64,000 bases of DNA, taken from the NCBI GenBank assembly GCA_964565805.1, contig CAZMGH010000004.1:1-64000 (forward strand), given 5' to 3'. Of this stretch, positions 50,945 to 58,898 are shown piece after piece (within the stretch, counting starts at the first letter, position 1; each line of letters begins with the position of its first letter). A program made the translations under genes and the position numbers. The notes under the pieces are model-generated. The model saw only the letters and a program-made list of their open reading frames with translations, had not been told where the DNA came from and did no database searches. The DNA comes from Catenibacillus sp964565805 (GTDB lineage: Bacteria > Bacillota > Clostridia > Lachnospirales > Lachnospiraceae).

Positions 50945-53900
50945 TTAGTCATCTAAATCGGAATCACTGCTGCTGTCGAAAAAGTCGTCGAAATCATCGT
51001 CAGACTCTTCCACATCGATCAGCTCATTGTTGTCGTCAAGCTCCTGCTGTTTATAGCCATAATCACCCATGGAATCACTGTCATATTCAAAATCACGGCT
51101 TCCGTTCATGATACTTGCAATATCCTCGTTGCCATAATCAATGTTTTCGCCGATTTCAACTTCGGTCTGGTCATCCCGCAGCACACGGACATCCAGAGCC
51201 AGAGCCTGAAGCTCTTTAAGCAATACCTTAAAGGATTCGGGAATACCAGGTTCACTGACATTCTCACCTTTAATAATGGCTTCATAAGTTTTCACACGTC
51301 CGGTCACATCATCGGACTTGAAGGTCAGGATCTCCTGAAGGGTATAGGATGCGCCGTAAGCTTCCAGCGCCCAAACCTCCATCTCGCCGAAACGCTGCCC
51401 GCCGAACTGGGCCTTTCCTCCAAGAGGCTGCTGTGTTACAAGAGAGTATGGACCAGTAGAACGCGCATGGATCTTATCATCAACCAGATGATGAAGCTTA
51501 AGGTAATGCATGTAGCCTACAGTTACCGGGCTGTCAAATTCCTCACCGGTACGTCCGTCACGAAGCTGGATCTTACCGGTACGGCTGATAGGCACACCTC
51601 TCCATTCCTCTCTGTGCGCTTTATTTTTATCCAGATAATCATAAACCTCAGGAGCCAGATCATCTTTCCATTTTTCAGTAAATTCTTCCCAGGAAGTGTT
51701 TACATAGTCATTCGCCATTTCCAGGGTGTCCATAATATCTTCCTCGTTCGCTCCGTCAAAGACCGGTGTTTCAATCTTAAAGCCCAGCGCTTTGGCAGCC
51801 AGACCCAGATGAACCTCAAGAACCTGACCGATATTCATACGGGAAGGCACGCCCAGAGGGTTAAGCACAATATCCAAAGGACGACCGTTGGGAAGGAATG
51901 GCATATCCTCCACAGGAAGCACACGGGAAACAACACCTTTGTTACCATGGCGGCCGGCCATCTTATCACCGACAGAAATCTTACGTTTCTGAGCAATGTA
52001 AACGCGAACGCACTCATTGACCCCAGGAGACAGCTCATCGCCATTTTCTCTTGTAAATACTTTGGCATCCAGAATGATACCATATTCGCCGTGAGGTACC
52101 TTTAAGGATGTGTCGCGGACTTCACGGGCCTTCTCACCAAAGATTGCCCGAAGGAGACGCTCTTCTGCTGTAAGCTCAGTTTCACCTTTAGGTGTAACCT
52201 TACCTACAAGAATATCCCCGGCACGCACTTCCGCGCCTACACGAATGATCCCCCGCTCGTCCAGGTTCTTTAAGGCATCATCACCCACGCCCGGAACATC
52301 TCTTGTGATTTCTTCCGGTCCCAGCTTTGTATCTCTGGCCTCAGCCTCATACTCCGCAATATGGATAGAAGTATAAACATCCTCCTGAACAAGACGCTCA
52401 CTAAGGAGTACGGCATCCTCGTAGTTGTAGCCTTCCCATGTCATGAAACCAATCAGCGGGTTCTTTCCAAGGGCAAGCTCGCCGTTATAGGTGGATGGGC
52501 CGTCTGCAAGGACATCCCCTGCCAGGACACGGTCATTTTTATAGACAATGGGCCGCTGGTTGTAGCAGGCGCCCTGGTTGCTTCCTACAAACTTCTGTAA
52601 TTTATAACGATCTCTGTCACCGTCATCGGTCTTAACAATGATCTCGCTGGCAGAAGACTTTTCAACCACACCGGAGCGCTTTGCGATAACGCACACACCA
52701 GAGTCTACTGCTGCCTTTCCTTCCATACCTGTACCAACAATGGAAGAATCCGTAAGCATCAAAGGCACAGCCTGACGCTGCATGTTGGATCCCATAAGGG
52801 CACGATTGGCATCATCATTTTCCAGGAAGGGGATCATGGATGTAGCCACAGAAAATACCATCTTAGGAGATACGTCCATCAGATCGATCCTGGAGCGGGC
52901 AAACTGAGAAGTCTCTTCCCTGTAACGGCCGGATACGTTATTTTCAATAAAATGGCCTTCCTCATCCAGAGGCGCGTTGGCCTGGGCCACAATATAATTA
53001 TCTTCTTCATCGGCGGTCAGATAAACCACTTCATCCGTAACTCTCGGGTTCAGACGGTCGGACTTATCCACCTTACGGTAAGGCGCTTCCACAAAACCAT
53101 ACTCGTTAATCCGGGCATAACATGCCAAAGAGTTGATCAGACCGATGTTTGGACCTTCAGGGGTTTCGATAGGACACATACGGCCGTAATGGGTATAGTG
53201 AACGTCACGGACCTCGAAACCGGCACGGTCACGGGACAGGCCACCGGGACCCAGGGCAGACAAACGACGCTTGTGCGTCAGCTCAGACAGCGGGTTGTTC
53301 TGGTCCATGAACTGGGACAGCTGGGAGCTTCCGAAGAACTCCTTCACTGCTGCCGTTACCGGCTTAATATTGATCAGGGACTGAGGAGAAATACCCTCCA
53401 GGTCCTGAGTGGTCATACGTTCACGGACAACACGCTCCATTCTTGAAAGACCGATACGGTACTGGTTCTGGAGCAGCTCTCCTACGGCGCGGATACGGCG
53501 GTTTCCTAAGTGGTCAATATCATCGGAAGTGCCAACGCCATATTCCAGATGCATATTATAATTAATGGAAGCAAAAATATCTTCCTTTGTAATATGCATA
53601 GGCACAAGCTCATGCACATTTCTCTTAATGGCTCTCTTAATATCTTCTATATCATCAAACTCGTCCAGAATCGATTTAAGCACAGGGTAATAAACCAGCT
53701 CTGTCACTCCCAGCTCTCTCGGGTCCACATCCACGTAAGCGGAAAGGTCTACAGCCATGTTAGACAACACTTTAACCTTGCGGCCTTCCTCAGTGGTAAT
53801 AAACACAGCAGGAATAGCAGCGTTCTGAATGGCAACTGCCAGCTCTTCCGTAATGGCAGTCCCGGCCTCAGCTAGAATCTCACCTGTAGAAGTATCCACT

Positions 53901-54793
53901 ACATCCTCAGCTAAGGTAAAGTTTTTTATACGATATTTTAAAGCAAGCTTTTTATTAAACTTATAGCGGCCAACCTTTGCCAGATCGTATCTTCTGGCAT
54001 CGAAGAACATGGCATTGATCAGGCTTTCCGCGCTTTCTACAGATAAAGGTTCGCCGGGGCGGATCTTCTTATATAATTCCAAAAGGCCGTCATGGTAATT
54101 ATCGGATGTATCCTTTGTCATGCTGGCGAGGATCTTAGGCTCTTCACCAAACAGATCAATGATCTCCTGGTTTGTGCCAATACCCAGCGAACGGATCAGC
54201 ACGGTGATGGGCACCTTACGTGTACGGTCAACACGTACATAAAACACATCATTAGAATCGGTTTCATATTCCAGCCATGCGCCCCGGTTAGGGATCACCG
54301 TACAGGAAAACAGCTTTTTACCGATCTTATCATGGCCGATCCCGTAGTAGATACCGGGAGAACGGACAAGCTGGCTAACAATAACACGCTCAGCGCCGTT
54401 AATCACGAAAGTACCGGTCTCTGTCATAATCGGCAGGTCGCCCATAAAGATCTCATGTTCATTAATTTCATCTGTTTCCTTGTTAATAAGGCGGACTTTT
54501 ACCTTCAGGGGAGCAGCATAGGTTGCGTCCCGCTCTTTACATTCTTCAATGCTATACTTAACATCATCTTCACATAACGTAAAATCTGTAAACTCAAGAC
54601 TCAAATGACCGCTGTAGTCAGCGATTGGAGATATATCATCGAAAACTTCCTTAAGCCCCTTTTCAAGAAACCAATTGTAGGAATCCTTCTGTACCTCAAT
54701 AAGGTTGGGCATATCAAGAACTTCTTTTCGATGAGAATAGCTCATGCGGATGCCTTTTCCGGCTTTAACTGGTTTAATTCGTTTGCTATTCAT
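50945..54793 (-). CDS. rpoB: RNA polymerase subunit beta
   Basis: 1282 residues. The rifampicin-binding region is visible around SSQLSQFMDQNNPLSELTHK and RRLSALGPGGLSRDRAG, with no obvious resistance substitutions in the classic positions. The C-terminus ends in an acidic tail (DDDFDDFFDSSSDSDLDD). rpoC follows after 17 bases. rplJ and rplL, which normally precede rpoB, are missing here; instead the gene has its own strong promoter. Confidence 0.98.
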   Translation of the reverse strand: MNSKRIKPVKAGKGIRMSYSHRKEVLDMPNLIEVQKDSYNWFLEKGLKEVFDDISPIADYSGHLSLEFTDFTLCEDDVKYSIEECKERDATYAAPLKVKVRLINKETDEINEHEIFMGDLPIMTETGTFVINGAERVIVSQLVRSPGIYYGIGHDKIGKKLFSCTVIPNRGAWLEYETDSNDVFYVRVDRTRKVPITVLIRSLGIGTNQEIIDLFGEEPKILASMTKDTSDNYHDGLLELYKKIRPGEPLSVESAESLINAMFFDARRYDLAKVGRYKFNKKLALKYRIKNFTLAEDVVDTSTGEILAEAGTAITEELAVAIQNAAIPAVFITTEEGRKVKVLSNMAVDLSAYVDVDPRELGVTELVYYPVLKSILDEFDDIEDIKRAIKRNVHELVPMHITKEDIFASINYNMHLEYGVGTSDDIDHLGNRRIRAVGELLQNQYRIGLSRMERVVRERMTTQDLEGISPQSLINIKPVTAAVKEFFGSSQLSQFMDQNNPLSELTHKRRLSALGPGGLSRDRAGFEVRDVHYTHYGRMCPIETPEGPNIGLINSLACYARINEYGFVEAPYRKVDKSDRLNPRVTDEVVYLTADEEDNYIVAQANAPLDEEGHFIENNVSGRYREETSQFARSRIDLMDVSPKMVFSVATSMIPFLENDDANRALMGSNMQRQAVPLMLTDSSIVGTGMEGKAAVDSGVCVIAKRSGVVEKSSASEIIVKTDDGDRDRYKLQKFVGSNQGACYNQRPIVYKNDRVLAGDVLADGPSTYNGELALGKNPLIGFMTWEGYNYEDAVLLSERLVQEDVYTSIHIAEYEAEARDTKLGPEEITRDVPGVGDDALKNLDERGIIRVGAEVRAGDILVGKVTPKGETELTAEERLLRAIFGEKAREVRDTSLKVPHGEYGIILDAKVFTRENGDELSPGVNECVRVYIAQKRKISVGDKMAGRHGNKGVVSRVLPVEDMPFLPNGRPLDIVLNPLGVPSRMNIGQVLEVHLGLAAKALGFKIETPVFDGANEEDIMDTLEMANDYVNTSWEEFTEKWKDDLAPEVYDYLDKNKAHREEWRGVPISRTGKIQLRDGRTGEEFDSPVTVGYMHYLKLHHLVDDKIHARSTGPYSLVTQQPLGGKAQFGGQRFGEMEVWALEAYGASYTLQEILTFKSDDVTGRVKTYEAIIKGENVSEPGIPESFKVLLKELQALALDVRVLRDDQTEVEIGENIDYGNEDIASIMNGSRDFEYDSDSMGDYGYKQQELDDNNELIDVEESDDDFDDFFDSSSDSDLDD

Positions 54794-54901
54794 TAGACGT
54801 TTTTCACCCCTTAAATCGTTGTGTTCGAGTTCCTTTTGTGCAGTTTGCCAGTGGAATTTCCAGCCAAACGGCAGGAAACCCCACGTTAATTGCAGTAGAC
54901 T

Positions 54902-54931
54902 ATTTTACCATGAAATGGAAGAGTTTGTCAA
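54902..54931 (-). promoter_or_regulatory. rpoB promoter
   Basis: TTGACA (54926-54931), 18 bases, TAAAAT (54902-54907) on the minus strand. The -35 is perfect. The leader is about 100 bases and contains imperfect hairpins (GTGG.../CCAC, TTTCC/GGAAA). Confidence 0.8.
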
Positions 54932-54939
54932 GACTTTTT

Positions 54940-55818
54940 TCAGCCCTCCAGTTCGGGAATCATTTTCGAGCAGGCGATTGCCAAAGCGCCCGGACCGATG
55001 TGGCAGGCCACGCTTAAAGATAAAGGCGCAATATAAATGTCATGATCTGGAAAATCCTCCTTGATCTCCCGACGAAATTCCTCAGCCAGCTCCTGGTTTT
55101 GCGTATGGGCAATTCCCAGATACACTTTTTCTCCCTTAGGCGACTTTCCGATCCGTTCTGTCAGATCCTTTTTCATAGCATCGATCATAATAGCGCGGGC
55201 CTGTTTTACCGTCCTTGCCTTGGCAAAGGCATCCAGTTTCTTGCCCTGGATCTGGAGCACCGGCTTTAACCGGAGCAACGTTCCCAAAGCCGCAGCCGCA
55301 GGGGTGATCCGGCCGCCCTTTTTTAAATACTTAAGGGTATCCACCATAATATAAATACTGGACTCCTTATGTTCCCGCATTAAAATATCATGGATCTGCT
55401 TGCCGCTGTAACCTTTTTCTGCCAGAGCAATAGCATCCAGGGCGCTCTGACGCTGAGTCACAGAAATCCGGTGGTTATCCACCACCCACACTTTGTTATC
55501 ATAATCCGCCGCCAGCATTTTGGCTGTATCACAGGTGCCGGACAGACCGCTGGACATAGGGATATGAACGATCTCATCATAATCCTTAAGGATCTCATCC
55601 CAAAGATCCAGAACCTTTTCTGGGGATGGCTGGGATGTGGCAATATCTGTTCCATCTCCAAGCATTTCATAAAACTGTTCCTGAGTCAGATCAATATCTT
55701 CAAAATAAGTCTTCTCGCCAATATTAAAGGGCATAGGAAGCACTCGGATTCCCAGTTCCATCGCCTGACCTTGTGTAATACCGCCGTTACTGTCTGTAAT
55801 CACTGCAACCTTGCTCAT
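54940..55818 (-). CDS. DegV family fatty acid-binding protein, copy 1
   Basis: 292 residues. DegV fold: VAVITDSNGGITQGQAMELGI at the start, TSQPSP, the SSGLSGTCDTA motif near residue 90 and the C-terminal HIGPGALAIA. DegV (FakB) proteins carry a fatty acid to the kinase FakA for incorporation into phospholipid. No fakA is present in the window. A second, clearly different DegV gene lies beyond prfC. Confidence 0.92.
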   Translation of the reverse strand: MSKVAVITDSNGGITQGQAMELGIRVLPMPFNIGEKTYFEDIDLTQEQFYEMLGDGTDIATSQPSPEKVLDLWDEILKDYDEIVHIPMSSGLSGTCDTAKMLAADYDNKVWVVDNHRISVTQRQSALDAIALAEKGYSGKQIHDILMREHKESSIYIMVDTLKYLKKGGRITPAAAALGTLLRLKPVLQIQGKKLDAFAKARTVKQARAIMIDAMKKDLTERIGKSPKGEKVYLGIAHTQNQELAEEFRREIKEDFPDHDIYIAPLSLSVACHIGPGALAIACSKMIPELEG

Positions 55819-55951
55819 TTTTTCCTCCTTATCCCGGACACGCCTCTGCCTATACAGGTATCCCCAAAGGATACCCTCCTTTCCTTACTACTTGCGGGCA
55901 TATCCTTGCTTCATTATCTGTTTTTTAAAACCGTTTACCTTATATAAACAC

Positions 55952-55981
55952 AAGAAGCCCGCTGGCATCTGCCGCGAACTT
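55952..55981 (-). terminator. Possible prfC terminator
   Basis: AAGTTCGC and GCGGGCTT (with two G-U pairs) plus inner GGC/GCC, followed on the minus strand by CTTGTGTTTATAT. The U-tract is weak. It lies between prfC and the downstream degV gene. Confidence 0.45.
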
Positions 55982-56025
55982 CCTGTTATTTTCTCTATTC
56001 TTTTATTACAGTCTGCGTCTGCAGA

Positions 56026-57618
56026 TCACCACCGGCCGAACTCTGTCAGCTGAAGACCCTTGTTCTTATCCAGCACCGTACTTACGGCCCATTCATGGAT
56101 AAACAGCAGCAGTGGATTTCCTTTTAGGTCCTTGATCCGCTTCATATCTGAAGTGCCCACGATCTTAGAAACATCCACTTCATCCTTATTGGCAATCCAG
56201 CGGATATATTCATGGGGCATCATGTCCATGCGGATTTCTACCCCGTACTCTGTATGGAGGCGATGCTTTAGTACATCAAACTGGAGCACACCAACCACCC
56301 CTACGATGATCTCTTCCATACCTGTATTGTACTCTTGGAAGATCTGAATAGCGCCTTCCTGAGCAATCTGAGAAATACCTTTTATAAACTGCTTCCGCTT
56401 CATAGTATCCACCTGGCGCACCTTGGCAAAATGCTCCGGCGCGAAGGTAGGAATCCCTTCATATTTAAACTTCTTTCCCGGAACACACAAGGTATCTCCA
56501 ATAGAAAAAATACCCGGGTCGAAAACGCCGATAATATCTCCCGCATAAGCCTCAGAAACAACCTTACGCTCAGAAGCCATGAGCTGCTGAGGCTGAAGAA
56601 GCTTCTGTTTTTTATTTCCCTGAACATGGTAAACTTCCATGCCTGCGTCAAACTTTCCGGAACAGATACGCATAAAAGCAATGCGGTCTCTGTGGGCCTT
56701 GTTCATATTGGCCTGAATCTTAAACACAAAGGCGGAAAAATCTGGGTCAAAGGAATCGATCAGCCCTTCATCCGACGTTCTGGGCAGCGGTGGGGACGTC
56801 ATTTCCAGGAAGTAATTTAAAAACAGCTCAATACCAAAGTTTGTAAGCGCCGAACCGAAAAACACAGGTGACAGCTTACCTTCTGTCACTTCCCTAATAT
56901 TAAACTCATTGCTGGCTCCATCCAGCAACTCCACATCCTCCAAAAGCTTTTCATACAGCTCATCCCCGATTACTCCGGTAATCTCCGGCGAATCCAGGGT
57001 CAGGTCTGTGTCATCCACTGCCTTCTGTCCATTGGCAAAGGCGGTAAATGCGTGCATATGCCGGGTTCTCCGGTCATAAACCCCGCGAAAATCCTTTCCA
57101 TTTCCAATAGGCCAGTTCATGGGACAGGTCTTGATCCCAAGAACAGATTCAATCTCATCCATAAGATCAAAAGGATCCCTGGCCTCCCGGTCCATTTTAT
57201 TTATAAATGTAAAAATCGGAATATTTCTTAAAAGACATACTTTAAACAGCTTAATGGTCTGTGCTTCCACACCCTTGGACGCATCAATGACCATCACCGC
57301 GGAATCTGCCGCCATAAGGGTACGATAAGTATCCTCTGAGAAATCCTGATGTCCCGGTGTGTCCAAAATATTTATACAATATCCGTCATAATTAAACTGC
57401 ATGACGGATGAGGTTACAGAAATACCTCTTTCCTTTTCAATTTCCATCCAGTCGGAAACCGCATGCTTTGCCGTCTTCTTTCCTTTTACCGAACCAGCCA
57501 AATTAATGGCGCCGCCATAAAGAAGGAACTTTTCCGTCAAAGTGGTCTTACCGGCATCGGGATGGGAAATAATGGCAAAGGTCCTGCGGCGCTCAATCTC
57601 TTTTTTTAAGTCCGCCAC
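56026..57618 (-). CDS. prfC: Peptide chain release factor 3
   Basis: 530 residues. GTPase that recycles RF1/RF2 from the ribosome. P-loop SHPDAGKTT near residue 18, switch region and DTPGHQDFSEDTYR, FINKMD (base specificity), then EF-Tu-like domains II and III. Residues such as SDWMEIEKERGISVTSSVMQF read in pieces are of RF3 type rather than EF-G. Starts with GTG at 57618, with AGGAGG seven bases upstream. It has a strong promoter and a leader of more than 90 bases. Confidence 0.95.
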   Translation of the reverse strand: MADLKKEIERRRTFAIISHPDAGKTTLTEKFLLYGGAINLAGSVKGKKTAKHAVSDWMEIEKERGISVTSSVMQFNYDGYCINILDTPGHQDFSEDTYRTLMAADSAVMVIDASKGVEAQTIKLFKVCLLRNIPIFTFINKMDREARDPFDLMDEIESVLGIKTCPMNWPIGNGKDFRGVYDRRTRHMHAFTAFANGQKAVDDTDLTLDSPEITGVIGDELYEKLLEDVELLDGASNEFNIREVTEGKLSPVFFGSALTNFGIELFLNYFLEMTSPPLPRTSDEGLIDSFDPDFSAFVFKIQANMNKAHRDRIAFMRICSGKFDAGMEVYHVQGNKKQKLLQPQQLMASERKVVSEAYAGDIIGVFDPGIFSIGDTLCVPGKKFKYEGIPTFAPEHFAKVRQVDTMKRKQFIKGISQIAQEGAIQIFQEYNTGMEEIIVGVVGVLQFDVLKHRLHTEYGVEIRMDMMPHEYIRWIANKDEVDVSKIVGTSDMKRIKDLKGNPLLLFIHEWAVSTVLDKNKGLQLTEFGRW

Positions 57619-57719
57619 TAAATAACCTCCTGTAAAAAACGCATACTTATATTGTGCCCCAAGAGCACAAAGTGGGGAGAAACCCGTGTCTCATGCCCAT
57701 TTGTCAGGCAACACCACGT

Positions 57720-57749
57720 ATTATATCCACTTTTCGCGTACCTTGTCAA
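57720..57749 (-). promoter_or_regulatory. prfC promoter
   Basis: TTGACA (57744-57749), 18 bases, TATAAT (57720-57725): both hexamers are perfect. The leader contains GTGC/GCAC and CCCCA/TGGGG hairpins between 57655 and 57680. Confidence 0.8.
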
Positions 57750-57796
57750 GAGGCAGGAAGGAAAAGAGGCGCGGCAGGATCTCCGGTCCTTTAAGT

Positions 57797-58666
57797 TTAT
57801 CTCCTGTCCCCCAGGTAGAATAAAGCCACCGTCCCCGGCCCGGAATGGGCCCCAATGGTCGGATTGACCATATCAATGTAAAACTGGTCAATGCCAAAAC
57901 GTTCCTTTACCTTATCCGCCACATATCTGGCATCATCAATACAATCCCCATGACTGATAAAGATAATATCGTTTTCATCCCTGTAGCTTCCAATCGTCTC
58001 TTCCATCTTATCTACCAGGGCATTTAATGACTTTTTCCGTCCGCGGGCCTTTCCCACAGCAACCAGCCGTCCCTCATCATCCACATGAAGCACCGGCTTG
58101 ATCTGAGCCAATGTACCGATCACTGCTGTCGTCCTGGATACGCGGCCCCCTCTGAATAAATGGAACAGGTTATCTACGGTAAACTGATGACACATATGAA
58201 GCTTATGATCCTCCACCCACTGGGCGGTCTCTTCCAGGGACGCGCCCTGTCCGCGAAGCTGATTGGCCTTATGGATCAAAAGCCCCTGGCCAAGGGACGC
58301 GCTGAGAGAATCGATCACAATGATCTTTGTATCCGACAGCTCCTCACACAGCTGCTGCCCTACCATAGCCGTCACATTATAGCTGCCGCTTAAAGCTGAA
58401 GAAAATGCAATATGAAGAATATCGTAGCCCTCTTCAATCACACTGCGGAAGGTCTTTTCCACGACCTGGGGATTTACAGCCATGGTGGTCGGCATCTTTC
58501 CCTCGCGCATCTTTGCGTAAAACGCCTCCGGTGACAGCACATCATCGCCTCCGTAAAGCTTCCCGTCCAGATTATAATACAGAGGGATCAGCCGAATATC
58601 ATGCTCTCGGGCATAAGCCTGGGTAAGGTCGCTATTGCAGTCTGTTGTTATGATAAATTTCTTCAT
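57797..58666 (-). CDS. DegV family fatty acid-binding protein, copy 2
   Basis: 289 residues. FIITTDCNSDLTQAYAREHDI at the start, TTMAVNP, the SSALSGSYNVTA motif, FRGGRVSRTTAVIGTLAQIKPVL and the C-terminal IGAHSGPGTVALFYLG are all DegV features. It differs widely from copy 1 in sequence, so the two probably bind different fatty acids or have different roles. A palindrome covers its promoter. Confidence 0.92.
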   Translation of the reverse strand: MKKFIITTDCNSDLTQAYAREHDIRLIPLYYNLDGKLYGGDDVLSPEAFYAKMREGKMPTTMAVNPQVVEKTFRSVIEEGYDILHIAFSSALSGSYNVTAMVGQQLCEELSDTKIIVIDSLSASLGQGLLIHKANQLRGQGASLEETAQWVEDHKLHMCHQFTVDNLFHLFRGGRVSRTTAVIGTLAQIKPVLHVDDEGRLVAVGKARGRKKSLNALVDKMEETIGSYRDENDIIFISHGDCIDDARYVADKVKERFGIDQFYIDMVNPTIGAHSGPGTVALFYLGDRR

Positions 58667-58737
58667 TTAATGGTCCTCCTGCATCTTTTTTAATCCGCTG
58701 CCTTACTGTCATACCCGCCGCAAGGCAGCACCTCTAC

Positions 58738-58777
58738 ATGTTACACACAGTATAACATACCCAGCCGCTGACTGCAA
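58738..58777 (-). promoter_or_regulatory. Promoter of degV copy 2 with overlapping palindrome
   Basis: TTGCAG (58772-58777), 17 bases, TATACT (58749-58754) on the minus strand. An inverted repeat ATGTTA (58738-58743) / TAACAT (58753-58758) overlaps the -10, suggesting an operator. The leader also holds a perfect 8-bp inverted repeat GCTGCCTT/AAGGCAGC (58697-58704, 58722-58729). Confidence 0.55.
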
Positions 58778-58855
58778 CCTGGACTGAAATCTCACGGGGA
58801 CCATCTGCCTCGAAACAAATGGCGTCCGAATACCGTTAAGGAAGTTTAATTCTTT

Positions 58856-58891
58856 AAATCCGCGGTCACAGCAGTTTGCGGCCGCGGATTT
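58856..58891 (-). terminator. Hairpin after uvrA
   Basis: AAATCCGCGG (58856-58865) and CCGCGGATTT (58882-58891) form a perfect 10-bp stem eight bases after the uvrA stop. The better U-tract is on the plus strand, but it is the only candidate terminator for uvrA. Confidence 0.6.
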
Positions 58892-58898
58892 TTAAAAC

